11,762 nt of DNA from Oscillospiraceae bacterium (lineage in GTDB: Bacteria; Bacillota_A; Clostridia; Oscillospirales; Oscillospiraceae). This document shows, in pieces, positions 1-7,384 of this stretch. The notes beneath the pieces are model-generated. The model made no database searches. It was not told where the DNA came from and worked only from the letters and a program-made list of their open reading frames with translations. The stretch lies in assembly GCA_031265965.1 (NCBI GenBank), contig JAISBX010000114.1, positions 1-11,762 on the forward strand, in the 5' to 3' direction. The translations under genes and the position numbers were made by a program. Numbering within the stretch: the first letter of the stretch is position 1; every line of letters starts with the position of its first letter.

Positions 1-1078
1 ATCCCCCGCCCGTTATCACGCCAATCAGCTCGTCGGCCAATCGGTCGGCGGGGGCACGCTTTACTACCTCGCCTTTTTTGAATACAACGCCGGCGCCCGC
101 GCCGCAGGCTATGCCGTAGTCGGCCGCGCGGGCCTCGCCCGGGCCGTTTACGGCGCAGCCCATTACGGCGACCGTCATGTCGCCATGTAATTCGGCCAAG
201 CCGCGCAGGCGCGTCTCGACGTCATGTACAATCGTGAATAGATCCACCTCAGTGCGCCCGCACGTAGGGCATGAGATGACCTCTATGCCGCGCCCGCGCA
301 GCCCGGCCGCCCTGAGTATCGCTACGCCCGCCTCCACCTCGCGCTCAGGCGGGGCCGTCAGCGAGACGCGTATCGTGTCGCCTATGCCCTCGTACAGCAG
401 CGCGCCTATGCCCACGGCGGACTTTATAATCCCGTTGAATTCCGTGCCGGCCTCCGTGACGCCCAGATGCAGCGGGTAGCCGCACCGCTCGTGCAGCAGC
501 CTGTACGCGTCCACCATGACGCCCACATCCGAGGACTTCACGGACAGGCATATATCCTCAAAGCCGAACCCGCGCAACTCGCCGGCCTGGCGCAGCGCGC
601 TCTCTGCAAGCGCCTCCGCGCTCGCGCCGCCGTACTTTTCGAGTATCCCGCGCTCAAGGCTGCCCCCGTTCACGCCCACGCGTATGGGGATAGAGCGCTC
701 CCGGCAGCACTCCGCGACGGCACGCACGCGCTCCGGGGCGCCGATGTTGCCGGGGTTTACGCGTATCTTGTCCGCGCCCGCGCGCGCCGCCGCGATAGCC
801 AGCCGGTGATCGAAATGTATGTCGGCGACGATGGGGACGCCGCACATTTTTTTCAGTTCGCCTATGGCAATGGCGCTGTCCATGTCCGGGACCGCGACGC
901 GCACGATGTCGCAGCCCGCGTCGCGCAGCCGCGATATCTGCGCGGCTGTCGCCGCGACGTCAGAGGTCTTTGTGGTCGTCATGGACTGCACAGACACGCG
1001 CGCGCCCGCGCCCACGGCGACGCCGCCCACCGATATGCCCCTCCGCGCTCCACGTGGCGCGTCTGCGCGGCTAGCCAT
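1..1078 (-). CDS. ispG: 4-hydroxy-3-methylbut-2-enyl diphosphate synthase IspG (GcpE), 3' end off window
   Basis: IspG is the [4Fe-4S] enzyme of the penultimate MEP step, reducing cyclic MEcPP to HMBPP in the cytoplasm. From ATG at 1078, 359 codons lie in the window; the family is about 350-360 residues long, so the stop should be just past the left edge. Visible motifs are VSVQSMTTTKT (28-38), VPDMDSA (63-69), VADIHFDHRLA (84-94), KIRVNPGNIG (104-113), SVKSSDVG (179-186), LGVTEAGTE (205-213), the cluster cysteines in SCPTCGR (C270, C273) and MGCAVNGPGEA (C308, with E315). The start overlaps the rseP stop by 8 bases (ATGGCTAG) and has no clear Shine-Dalgarno, so translation is probably coupled to rseP. 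The N-terminus is short, with only about 27 residues before VSVQSM, as usual for the single-domain bacterial form. It is the last gene of the pyrH operon that can be seen. The identification is firm. Confidence 0.97.
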   Translation of the reverse strand, partial: MASRADAPRGARRGISVGGVAVGAGARVSVQSMTTTKTSDVAATAAQISRLRDAGCDIVRVAVPDMDSAIAIGELKKMCGVPIVADIHFDHRLAIAAARAGADKIRVNPGNIGAPERVRAVAECCRERSIPIRVGVNGGSLERGILEKYGGASAEALAESALRQAGELRGFGFEDICLSVKSSDVGVMVDAYRLLHERCGYPLHLGVTEAGTEFNGIIKSAVGIGALLYEGIGDTIRVSLTAPPEREVEAGVAILRAAGLRGRGIEVISCPTCGRTEVDLFTIVHDVETRLRGLAELHGDMTVAVMGCAVNGPGEARAADYGIACGAGAGVVFKKGEVVKRAPADRLADELIGVITGGG

Positions 1079-2126
1079 TCACAATTTTCAGCACGTCGCT
1101 CACCATTACTATGGCCATCAGCCCCAGCAGCAGCGCGAAACCGGCGGCGTGTACATACCCCTCGTACTTCGGGTTTATGCGCTTGCGCGTGACAGTCTCG
1201 ATAAACCCCGTTATTATAGTGAAGAATATTCTGCCCCCGTCGAGCGCCGGGATCGGCAGCATGTTCATAACGGCCAGATTCACCGCGATTATGGCGACAA
1301 AATACGCGATGTTCCGCAGCTTCATCGACGTAGGCTCGTCGGTTTGCCCTACGTCGTTTATGATCGAAACAATGCCCACGGGCCCCGACAGGTCGCGCAG
1401 GCCCGCGCGGCCCGTCACGAGCTGCGTGAGGCTGACGCGCGTCATGCGCACTAAATTGACGGCGTTGTACCACGAGAATCTCAGCCGCTCGGCCGCCGTG
1501 CCCTCGATAACGTTGAACGATATGCCAAATCTCATGCTCCCGTCCGGCATGGGGCGCCGCACCAGCAGGTAATCCTTCAGCTCCACACGCTCGCCGCCGC
1601 GCGCCAGGACGACGTCGACGCGCTCGTCCGCGAGCGACATGAACATGGAAAAATCGTCGGAGTAATATATCCGCTCGCCGTTGACGGAAATAATCTCGTC
1701 TCCCACCATCAAGCCGCTCTCGCCGGCGTCGGGGAACTCCTCGGCGAGCTCCATGACTGTATTGCCGACAGTATACTTGATGTTCGCGTATAGCGCCACT
1801 AGGATCAGCAGTCCCAGCAGAAAATTCATCGCCGAGCCCGCCATGAGTATTATGACGCGCCTCCACCTGCGCTTGGCTGTAAACGAGCGCGGGTCCGGCA
1901 CCTCCTCGTCCTCGCCCTCCATGGCGCAAAACCCGCCCAGCGGTATGGCCCGCAGCGAATACAGCGTCTCGCGCCCCTGCTTTTTCAGCAGCTTCGGCCC
2001 CATCCCCACGGCAAATTCGTTCACCTTTACGCCGAGCAGCTTCGCCGCTATAAAATGGCCGAATTCGTGTATGGCCACAAGCAGCCCAAACGCGACGATC
2101 GCTAAAATAATATAAATTACGAACAC
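1071..2126 (-). CDS. rseP: Site-2 intramembrane zinc metalloprotease RseP
   Basis: This is an M50 family protease that cleaves transmembrane substrates such as anti-sigma factors and signal-peptide remnants (RseP/RasP type). The 351-residue product begins with a membrane helix carrying the zinc motif HEFGH (20-24). A hydrophobic segment follows at about 93-114 (IILMAGSAMNFLLG), then a single PDZ-like domain at about 120-200 with GLMVGDEIISVNG. NMLPIPALDGG (288-298) supplies the third metal ligand, D296, and a final helix lies at about 330-345. One PDZ domain is usual in Gram-positive homologues; E. coli RseP has two. The start is GTG at 2126: the same frame has a TGA 9 bases upstream and no ATG before the conserved first helix. 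The gene overlaps the dxr stop by 10 bases. A GAGAGGA stretch abuts the start, which is very short spacing, so coupling to dxr translation is likely. The substrate cannot be told from the window. Confidence 0.95.
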   Translation of the reverse strand: MFVIYIILAIVAFGLLVAIHEFGHFIAAKLLGVKVNEFAVGMGPKLLKKQGRETLYSLRAIPLGGFCAMEGEDEEVPDPRSFTAKRRWRRVIILMAGSAMNFLLGLLILVALYANIKYTVGNTVMELAEEFPDAGESGLMVGDEIISVNGERIYYSDDFSMFMSLADERVDVVLARGGERVELKDYLLVRRPMPDGSMRFGISFNVIEGTAAERLRFSWYNAVNLVRMTRVSLTQLVTGRAGLRDLSGPVGIVSIINDVGQTDEPTSMKLRNIAYFVAIIAVNLAVMNMLPIPALDGGRIFFTIITGFIETVTRKRINPKYEGYVHAAGFALLLGLMAIVMVSDVLKIVNG

Positions 2127-3262
2127 ATCCTCTCAACAAAACCGGAAGCCTTATCGACCGCTGATATTATGTCCCGCACGGACGGATTTTGCTCTATCGC
2201 CGAATTATCCAGCGCCGCGCCCACCAGAGCGGGTATCATGTCGAAGCTGATTTTTTTCTCCAAAAACAATCTCACGGCCGCGTCGTTCGCGCCGCTCAGC
2301 ACGGCGCCCGCGGTGCCTCCGAGCCGGGCGGCGCGGAACGCGAGCCCCAGCGACGGGAACGCTTCTTCGTCGGGTACCTCAAACGTGAGCGCGCCCGCTG
2401 CCGTCAGGTCAAGCGGCGCAGAGGGCGACGGGACCCTCTCGGGGTATGTCAGCGCGTACTGTATCGGTATCCGCATATCGGCGGCCCCCAGCTGCGCTAT
2501 GGCGGCGCCGTCCGCGTACTCCACCATCGAGTGCACGACGCTCTGCGGGTGCACGAGTACCTTTATCCGCTCGAGCGGCATAGAGAACAGGTGCATGGCC
2601 TCTATCACCTCGAGCCCCTTGTTCATCATTGTGGCGGAGTCTATCGTCACCTTGCGCCCCATGCTCCAGTTGGGGTGCCGCAGCGCCATTTCCGGCGTCA
2701 CGGATTTGAGCGCGGCGGCGTCCATTCCGCGAAACGGGCCGCCCGACGCCGTGAGTATCAGGCGCTCCGCGCCCGCGCGCGGCCGCCCTTGCAAGCACTG
2801 AAATATCGCCGAATGCTCAGAGTCCACGGGCAGTATTTCCGCCCCGTGCGCGCGCGCGGACTCCATCACCAGATCTCCCGCGCACACGAGCGTCTCCTTG
2901 TTCGCCAAGGCGACGCGCCTGCCCGCCTCCAGCGCGTCGAGCGTCGGCAGGATACCGGCGGCGCCCACGACCGCCACGACCGTGACAGCGGTGCCCGGCG
3001 CCACGGCGGCCTGACGCACGCCGTCGTCCCCAGATACGACGCGCGTATGCGTATCGCGCAGCCTTTGCGCGAGTTCTCCCGCCGCGCGCCCATCGCGCAC
3101 CGCTGCGAGCGGGACGCGGAATTCGCGCGCCTGCGCTTCAAGCAGCGAGACGTTTGAATCGGCGGCCAGCGCGGCCACGCGTATATCGAGCGCGCGCGCC
3201 ACGTCGAGCGTCTGCGTGCCTATCGAGCCCGTAGACCCGAGGATCGAAACGCCGCCCCACAT
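2117..3262 (-). CDS. dxr: 1-deoxy-D-xylulose 5-phosphate reductoisomerase
   Basis: Dxr catalyses the first committed MEP step, NADPH-dependent conversion of DXP to MEP. The product is 381 residues, the normal length. It shows the N-terminal Rossmann motif ILGSTGSIGT (7-16), LANKETLV (119-126), PVDSEHSAIFQCL (145-157, with the metal-binding D147 and E149 region), TASGGPFR (171-178), HPNWSMGRK (196-204), TIDSATMMNKGLE (206-218) and a C-terminal helical domain. The reading frame stays open upstream into cdsA, but the start is set at ATG 3262 because the family begins directly before the GSTGSIG motif. The stop of cdsA and this start share one base (TAATG), and a GGGGGA purine run lies about 7 bases upstream. 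The gene is co-transcribed with cdsA and rseP, and with ispG it puts two MEP enzymes in one operon. Confidence 0.97.
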   Translation of the reverse strand: MWGGVSILGSTGSIGTQTLDVARALDIRVAALAADSNVSLLEAQAREFRVPLAAVRDGRAAGELAQRLRDTHTRVVSGDDGVRQAAVAPGTAVTVVAVVGAAGILPTLDALEAGRRVALANKETLVCAGDLVMESARAHGAEILPVDSEHSAIFQCLQGRPRAGAERLILTASGGPFRGMDAAALKSVTPEMALRHPNWSMGRKVTIDSATMMNKGLEVIEAMHLFSMPLERIKVLVHPQSVVHSMVEYADGAAIAQLGAADMRIPIQYALTYPERVPSPSAPLDLTAAGALTFEVPDEEAFPSLGLAFRAARLGGTAGAVLSGANDAAVRLFLEKKISFDMIPALVGAALDNSAIEQNPSVRDIISAVDKASGFVERMCS

Positions 3263-4083
3263 TATACTGTCCCCCGTGCGGCGCTCAGAACCAGATACAC
3301 GGCGGGCGCTGCGAAAACCATGCTGTCGAACCTGTCGAGCATTCCGCCGTGTCCCGGCAGTATGCCGCCGAAATCCTTTATCTTGTACTCGCGCTTTATA
3401 AACGAGAACGCAAGATCGCCCAATTGCGTCGCCAGCGCGCCCAGAACGCCCGTGAGCAGCAGCGCCCAAAACGGCGCCCGCGCTCCCATGTGCCGCGCCG
3501 CCAACAGTCCGTACAGCAGCACGCCCGCTATGCCGAATACCGCGCCGCCCACGCAGCCCTCCACGGTCTTCTTCGGGCTCACGGCGGGAAACGCCTGATG
3601 CCGGCCGAAAAACATGCCCGTGAAATACGCGCCGGCGTCAGTGACGAACGCGGACACAAACGGGAACAGGGCGTAAGCCTGCCCGCCCTCCAGCACGCGC
3701 AATCTCGTGATCGAAGACAGCAGCCACGGCATGACGGCGCCCGCGAAAATAACGCAAAAAATCTGCCCCGCGCTCTTGCGCCACTGCGTCCCATATAGCA
3801 TGGCCGCGCGCGTGAACGCTATGGCGGACAGCGCGAGCAGCATGGCCGTGAGCAGCGCGCCGCCGTCTATGCCCGTATACGCCCCCAGCGACGTCAGCGC
3901 GGCGAATATCACGGGCCACATAGCAAACGACTCGCCGCCGAGCCCCGCCGCGTATACGAGCTCGCGCGCGGACACCGCGGAGACGGCGCACATGAGCAGC
4001 GCCGTGGCCCACGCGGGGAACAAATACAGCACTATAACGAGCGCCGGCACCGTGACGGCGGCCACGGCGATCCTGGTCTTCAA
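3262..4083 (-). CDS. cdsA: Phosphatidate cytidylyltransferase (CDP-diacylglycerol synthase)
   Basis: CdsA makes CDP-diacylglycerol from CTP and phosphatidic acid at the membrane, the branch point for phosphatidylglycerol and other phospholipids. The 273-residue protein is strongly hydrophobic, with repeated membrane segments (for example about 5-38, 55-95, 107-122, 178-196, 205-222, 255-268). The family signature is intact near the C-terminus: SFIKREYKIKD (227-237) followed by LPGHGGMLDRFD (242-253). The second conserved block, DAGAYFTGMFFGRH then SPKKTVEG, covers about 149-176. The start is TTG at 4083. The uppS stop TGA lies in the same frame one codon upstream, and TTG is the first possible initiator giving the usual KTRI N-terminus. 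A GGGGG run inside the uppS end, about 11 bases upstream, may serve as ribosome binding site. The rare TTG start and the 3-base gap suggest low initiation coupled to uppS. Confidence 0.95.
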   Translation of the reverse strand: MKTRIAVAAVTVPALVIVLYLFPAWATALLMCAVSAVSARELVYAAGLGGESFAMWPVIFAALTSLGAYTGIDGGALLTAMLLALSAIAFTRAAMLYGTQWRKSAGQIFCVIFAGAVMPWLLSSITRLRVLEGGQAYALFPFVSAFVTDAGAYFTGMFFGRHQAFPAVSPKKTVEGCVGGAVFGIAGVLLYGLLAARHMGARAPFWALLLTGVLGALATQLGDLAFSFIKREYKIKDFGGILPGHGGMLDRFDSMVFAAPAVYLVLSAARGTV

Positions 4084-4086
4084 TCC

Positions 4087-4833
4087 TCAAACACCCCCAT
4101 ACCGCCGCGACCTGCCCGCGTAATCCGCGATAGCGCGGTCGAGCGCCCGCTCGTCGAAGTCCGGCCACAGCGCGTCTGTGAAGTACAGCTCGGAATAGGC
4201 CGCCTGCCACAGCAAAAAATTGGACAGCCGCTTCTCGCCGCCGGTGCGTATGAGCAAATCGGGATCCGGTACGCCGGAGGAGAACATATAGCCGGAAAAC
4301 CGCTCTTCCGTCAGCCCCCCGCCGTCCGCGCCCTCGCCGCCGCCCTGCGCGCGCTCCGCAGCGTACAGCTCCGCCGCGCGCAGCAGCTCCGCACGCCCGC
4401 CGTAGTTGACGCAGACGTTGACCTGCATACCGCCCGTTCTCCGTGATATTTCGTCCGTGTCGCCGATGAGCGCGCGCAATTTGTCCGACAGGGCGGACGT
4501 GTCGCCGAAGATGCGCAGGCGCACGTCGTCGCGCTCCATCTTCTCTATCGCCTCGCGCAGATATTTGTCGAGCAGATCCAGTATGAGGCCCACCTCTTCG
4601 GGCGGGCGCTTCCAGTTCTCCGTGGAAAACGCGTAGACCGTGAGGTATTCAACGCCGATATCCTTGCAGTACGTCGCGACGCGCCGAAAAGTCTCCGCGC
4701 CGGCCGCGTGGCCCGCCGTGCGCGGCAGCCCGCGCTTTTTTGCCCAGCGCCCGTTTCCGTCCATTATGATAGCTATATGGCGCGGGACGGCGCCGGGCTC
4801 GCGTTTTGCCGCTCGCGCGCGCTTGAAAAGCAT
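4087..4833 (-). CDS. uppS: Undecaprenyl diphosphate synthase (cis-prenyltransferase)
   Basis: UppS extends farnesyl diphosphate with eight cis isoprene units to make the C55 carrier lipid for peptidoglycan and other envelope polymers. The 248-residue product is of normal length and carries HIAIIMDGNGRW (19-30) with catalytic D25, FSTENWKRP (69-77), NYGGRAEL (143-150), and DLLIRTGGEKRLS (192-204) followed by NFLLWQ (205-210). One oddity is a glycine-rich stretch, AQGGGEGADGGG (162-173), between two helices where most homologues have a shorter loop; it looks like a harmless surface insertion. The start is ATG 4833, two bases after the frr stop, with GGAG about 9 bases upstream. It acts downstream of dxr and ispG, which supply its isoprenoid precursors from the same operon. 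Assignment to the C55 enzyme rather than a shorter cis-prenyltransferase rests on context. Confidence 0.97.
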   Translation of the reverse strand: MLFKRARAAKREPGAVPRHIAIIMDGNGRWAKKRGLPRTAGHAAGAETFRRVATYCKDIGVEYLTVYAFSTENWKRPPEEVGLILDLLDKYLREAIEKMERDDVRLRIFGDTSALSDKLRALIGDTDEISRRTGGMQVNVCVNYGGRAELLRAAELYAAERAQGGGEGADGGGLTEERFSGYMFSSGVPDPDLLIRTGGEKRLSNFLLWQAAYSELYFTDALWPDFDERALDRAIADYAGRSRRYGGV

Positions 4834-4835
4834 CG

Positions 4836-5390
4836 CTATATCTCCGACAGCTCTTTTTCTTTCTTCTCGGCCGCCTTGTCTATCTCTTTAATATAGTCGT
4901 CCGTCAGCTTCTGCATATCGCGCTCGACGTCCTTGAGGTCGTCCTCCGTGATCTCGGACTTCTTCTTCTGGGCCTTGTACTGCTCCATCGCGTCGCGCCT
5001 TATGTTGCGTATGGAGACCTTGCCCTCCTCCGCGTAACGGCTGACCTGCTTTATCAGCTCGCGCCTGCGCTCCTCCGTAAGCTGCTGGAACAGCAGGCGG
5101 ATCACCTTGCCGTCGTTCGCCGGATTTATCCCCAGCTCGGAGGACAGTATCGCCTTCTCTATGGCCTTCAGGCTCGAGGCGTCCCACGGCTGTATGAGCA
5201 GCGTGCGCGGGTCCGGCGTGGAGACAGACGCTATCTGCCCTATCGGCGTAGGCGTCCCGTAGTAGTCCACGCGTATGTTGTCGAGCACGGCGGCGTTCGC
5301 GCGTCCGGCCCGCACAACGGCAAACTGGCCCTGCAGCACCTCCACCGTCTTCTTCATCTTGCCCTCATATTCAGCATATTCACCAGCCAT
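4836..5390 (-). CDS. frr: Ribosome recycling factor
   Basis: RRF works with EF-G to split the post-termination ribosome. The 184-residue product matches the normal length of about 185. Motifs are VVRAGRAN (25-32), VDYYGTPTPIGQIA (41-54), LIQPWD (65-70), ILSSELGINPANDG (81-94), RLLFQQLTEERR (98-109), VSIRNIRRDA (125-134) and a charged C-terminal helix that completes the three-helix bundle. The start is ATG 5390. An in-frame GTG at 5402 would overlap the last base of the Shine-Dalgarno (AAGGAG, 5402-5407) and add four non-family residues, whereas the ATG is 11 bases from it. frr follows pyrH after 31 bases and precedes uppS by 2. This pyrH-frr order is one of the most conserved in bacteria. Confidence 0.98.
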   Translation of the reverse strand: MAGEYAEYEGKMKKTVEVLQGQFAVVRAGRANAAVLDNIRVDYYGTPTPIGQIASVSTPDPRTLLIQPWDASSLKAIEKAILSSELGINPANDGKVIRLLFQQLTEERRRELIKQVSRYAEEGKVSIRNIRRDAMEQYKAQKKKSEITEDDLKDVERDMQKLTDDYIKEIDKAAEKKEKELSEI

Positions 5391-5401
5391 GGCACAAAAC
5401 A

Positions 5402-5407
5402 CTCCTT
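5402..5407 (-). promoter_or_regulatory. Ribosome binding site that fixes the frr start
   Basis: AAGGAG on the minus strand lies 11 bases upstream of the ATG at 5390 and shares its last base with an alternative in-frame GTG (5400-5402). The overlap rules out the GTG as initiator. Confidence 0.85.
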
Positions 5408-5421
5408 AAAAAATTATTCGG

Positions 5422-6144
5422 TCACTCAACGATAGTTCCGATTTTTTCGCCGGTTATCACGCGCAGTATGTTCTCGGGGTCGCGCAGCTCGAACAGCAGC
5501 ACGGGGATTCGGTTGTCCATCGACAGCGACGTGGCCGTGGAATCCATGACTGCCAGATGGCGCGCCAACACGTCGTCGTATGATATTTTGTCGTATTTCA
5601 CGGCCGACGGGTCCTTCTTGGGGTCGGCGCTGTACACTCCGTCTATGTTCTTCGCGAGCAGTATGACCTCCGCGCCAATCTCCGCCGCGCGCAGGACCGC
5701 CGCGGTGTCCGTGGAGAAATACGGGCTGCCCGTGCCGCAGGCGAATATCACAACGCGCCCCCGGCTCAGGTGCTTGTCGGCCTTGAGCCTAATGTACGGT
5801 TCCGCGACGGCGCGTATCTCAAGCGCCGTCTGCACGCGCACCTCCACGCCGAGCTGCTCCAGCACGTCCGCGACGGCGAGGCTGTTCATGACCGTTGCCA
5901 TCATGCCCATATGGTCGGCGCGCGTGCGCTCGATCTTGCCGCCCCCATCAGCCGCCCCCCGCCAGAAGTTCCCGCCCCCGACGACGAGCCCCATCTCCAC
6001 TCCAAGCCCGGCGCACTCCTTTATGACGCCGCAGACGCGCCGTATCACCTCAAAATCAAGCCCAAACCGATTCTCCCCCGCCAGCGCCTCACCGCTGATT
6101 TTCAGCAGCACGCGCTTATATATTGGCTTTCGCTTCTCCTCCAT
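5422..6144 (-). CDS. pyrH: UMP kinase (uridylate kinase)
   Basis: PyrH phosphorylates UMP to UDP with ATP, at the entry to pyrimidine nucleotide supply; it belongs to the amino acid kinase fold and forms hexamers. The 240-residue product is full length. Motifs are LLKISGEAL (13-21), [10 protein letters not shown] (54-63), [13 protein letters not shown] (75-87), [14 protein letters not shown] (136-149) and [11 protein letters not shown] (165-175). ATG 6144 is preceded by AAGGGA (6157-6162) 12 bases away. It is the first gene of the minus-strand operon and has its own promoter at 6194-6222. In many genomes tsf lies directly upstream in the same direction; here rpsB-tsf is on the opposite strand beyond xdhC. 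Confidence 0.98.
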   Translation of the reverse strand: MEEKRKPIYKRVLLKISGEALAGENRFGLDFEVIRRVCGVIKECAGLGVEMGLVVGGGNFWRGAADGGGKIERTRADHMGMMATVMNSLAVADVLEQLGVEVRVQTALEIRAVAEPYIRLKADKHLSRGRVVIFACGTGSPYFSTDTAAVLRAAEIGAEVILLAKNIDGVYSADPKKDPSAVKYDKISYDDVLARHLAVMDSTATSLSMDNRIPVLLFELRDPENILRVITGEKIGTIVE

Positions 6145-6193
6145 AAGTATAAATCATCCCTTCCGCCACACCGTTACATCCAAACTTTCCCCC

Positions 6194-6222
6194 ATTCTAC
6201 ACGCGCTGCCGCCGATTGTCAA
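6194..6222 (-). promoter_or_regulatory. Sigma-A-type promoter of the pyrH-ispG operon
   Basis: Reading the minus strand, a perfect -35 TTGACA (6217-6222) and a -10 TAGAAT (6194-6199, 5 of 6 matches) are separated by exactly 17 bases. The predicted transcript starts near 6187, giving a leader of about 43 bases with a GAAGGGA ribosome binding site. The core elements match consensus better than any other promoter in the window. It is back to back with the xdhC promoter: the two -35 boxes are 11 bases apart. Confidence 0.8.
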
Positions 6223-6233
6223 TTGTCCGCCGC

Positions 6234-6263
6234 TTGACGTTCACGCGCGAAAAATGCTAGTAT
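6234..6263 (+). promoter_or_regulatory. Promoter of xdhC
   Basis: A -35 TTGACG (6234-6239) and a -10 TAGTAT (6258-6263) are separated by 18 bases, with a TGn extension (TGC) before the -10. The start point would be near 6270, about 39 bases ahead of the xdhC ATG. The -10 has only 4 of 6 matches, so this is less sure than the divergent pyrH promoter. Confidence 0.6.
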
Positions 6264-6308
6264 AGCCGCAATGGCACAATACTACATTGTAAAGGACTGA
6301 ACGCGGTT

Positions 6309-7331
6309 ATGTTTGACAGGCAGCTTAAAAAAATGTTCGTCGAGGCGGCCCGGGCGCTTGAGGGCGGGGGGGCGGTGGTGCTGGCTACAGTGGTGGATTC
6401 TGATGGGTCGGCGCCGCGCAAATCGGGCAGCGTTATGGCGGTGTTCGCAGATGGCGCGTCGGCGGGCACGGTGGGCGGGGGCGCGCTGGAATATGAGGTG
6501 CAGCGCGTGGCGCGGGAAATACTCGATAAACGCACGTCCGATACGGTTGAGTACTCGCTTGCCGCAAATGAGCTGGGCGACGTCTGCATGGTCTGCGGCG
6601 GCGGCGTCACCGTGCATTATCAATATTTGGCGCCCAGCGAGCGCAACCGCATGCTGTTCCGCATGTTGGCCGACGCTGCGGACAAAGACGGAAACAGCTG
6701 GGTGATCTACCGCATCTCAGGCGACGGCGCCACCGAGACAACGTTCTGCGACGGCGGCGCGCTGCATTATGCGGAACTGACCACCTTTGCCGAAATAGAG
6801 CCTCTGCTCGGGCGCGTCTGTACGCTGACGGACGGCGAGCCGAGATACTATGCGCTCCCGCTGTCTACGGCGGGGCGCGCGCTGATATTCGGCGGCGGGC
6901 ATGTGGCGCAGGAAGTTGTTCCGGCGCTCAGCCGAGTCGACTTCCGCTGCGTGGTCTTCGACGATAGAGAGGAATTCACGCGGCCGGAGCTGTTCCCCGA
7001 CGCGGGAACCGTCATCTTGGGCGACTTCAACCGCGTAAGCGAGAAACTGACGGTCGAACACGCCGACTATATCGTCGTACTCACGCGCGGCCACAAAGCC
7101 GACTTCGAGGTCCTCCGGCAGGTTCTGCCTCTGGGCGCGGCGTACACGGGCTGTATCGGCTCCCGGCGCAAGACGGAGATAATAAAGCGCCGGCTGCGGG
7201 AGTCCGGCGTGTCCGACGGGGACATCGCGCGCATGCACAGCCCCATCGGCGTCGCGATCGGCGCAGAGACACCCGCCGAGATTGCCGTCTCTATCGCCGC
7301 CGAGATGATACTCCACCGCGCGCGCGGCTGA
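6309..7331 (+). CDS. xdhC: XdhC/CoxI family molybdenum-hydroxylase maturation protein
   Basis: Proteins of this family bind molybdenum cofactor and help its sulfuration and insertion into xanthine dehydrogenase or related hydroxylases. The 340-residue product has both family domains. The N-terminal XdhC/CoxI domain shows [12 protein letters not shown] (32-43), [12 protein letters not shown] (53-64) and CMVCGGGV (93-100). The C-terminal Rossmann domain shows LIFGGGHVA (192-200), [10 protein letters not shown] (256-265), [10 protein letters not shown] (279-288) and [12 protein letters not shown] (311-322). ATG 6309 has AAAGGA (6291-6296) 12 bases upstream. No hydroxylase subunit, MobA-like protein or cofactor gene is in the window; the gene stands alone between two translation loci. 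The first 150 bases are notably G-rich, and later parts are balanced. The family call is firm; the partner enzyme (xanthine dehydrogenase or another molybdenum hydroxylase) is unknown. Confidence 0.93.
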   Translation: MFDRQLKKMFVEAARALEGGGAVVLATVVDSDGSAPRKSGSVMAVFADGASAGTVGGGALEYEVQRVAREILDKRTSDTVEYSLAANELGDVCMVCGGGVTVHYQYLAPSERNRMLFRMLADAADKDGNSWVIYRISGDGATETTFCDGGALHYAELTTFAEIEPLLGRVCTLTDGEPRYYALPLSTAGRALIFGGGHVAQEVVPALSRVDFRCVVFDDREEFTRPELFPDAGTVILGDFNRVSEKLTVEHADYIVVLTRGHKADFEVLRQVLPLGAAYTGCIGSRRKTEIIKRRLRESGVSDGDIARMHSPIGVAIGAETPAEIAVSIAAEMILHRARG

Positions 7332-7339
7332 TATTTTTT
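7316..7339 (+). terminator. Possible weak terminator at the end of xdhC
   Basis: The palindrome CCGCGCGCGCGG (7316-7327) overlaps the last xdhC codons and is followed, after six bases, by T6 (7334-7339). The stem is short (4-5 pairs) and the gap to the T-run is longer than in a classic intrinsic terminator, so this is tentative. Confidence 0.3.
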
Positions 7340-7349
7340 GATATTTTTC

Positions 7350-7378
7350 TTGCATTCCTGCAATCGATGTGTTATGCT
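7350..7378 (+). promoter_or_regulatory. Promoter of rpsB-tsf-folC
   Basis: A -35 TTGCAT (7350-7355) and a -10 TATGCT (7373-7378) are 17 bases apart, with TGT directly before the -10 as an extended element. The stretch just upstream is A/T-rich (7331-7350), like an UP element. Transcription would start near 7385, leaving a leader of about 174 bases before rpsB. Confidence 0.6.
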
Positions 7379-7384
7379 ATGCGG

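Noticed and set aside
467..1192. 241-codon open frame on the plus strand
   Set aside because: It is antisense to ispG and the rseP end, with an Arg/Ala/His-rich shadow translation.
2189..3157. 322-codon open frame on the plus strand
   Set aside because: It lies antisense to dxr, whose protein is fully conserved. The translation is Arg/Ala/His-rich with no family motif, typical of an antisense frame in GC-rich DNA.
3263..3469. N-terminal extension of dxr
   Set aside because: The frame is open, but this part is antisense-like residue soup overlapping the conserved CdsA signature. Dxr proteins begin just before GSTGSIG, so ATG 3262 is used.
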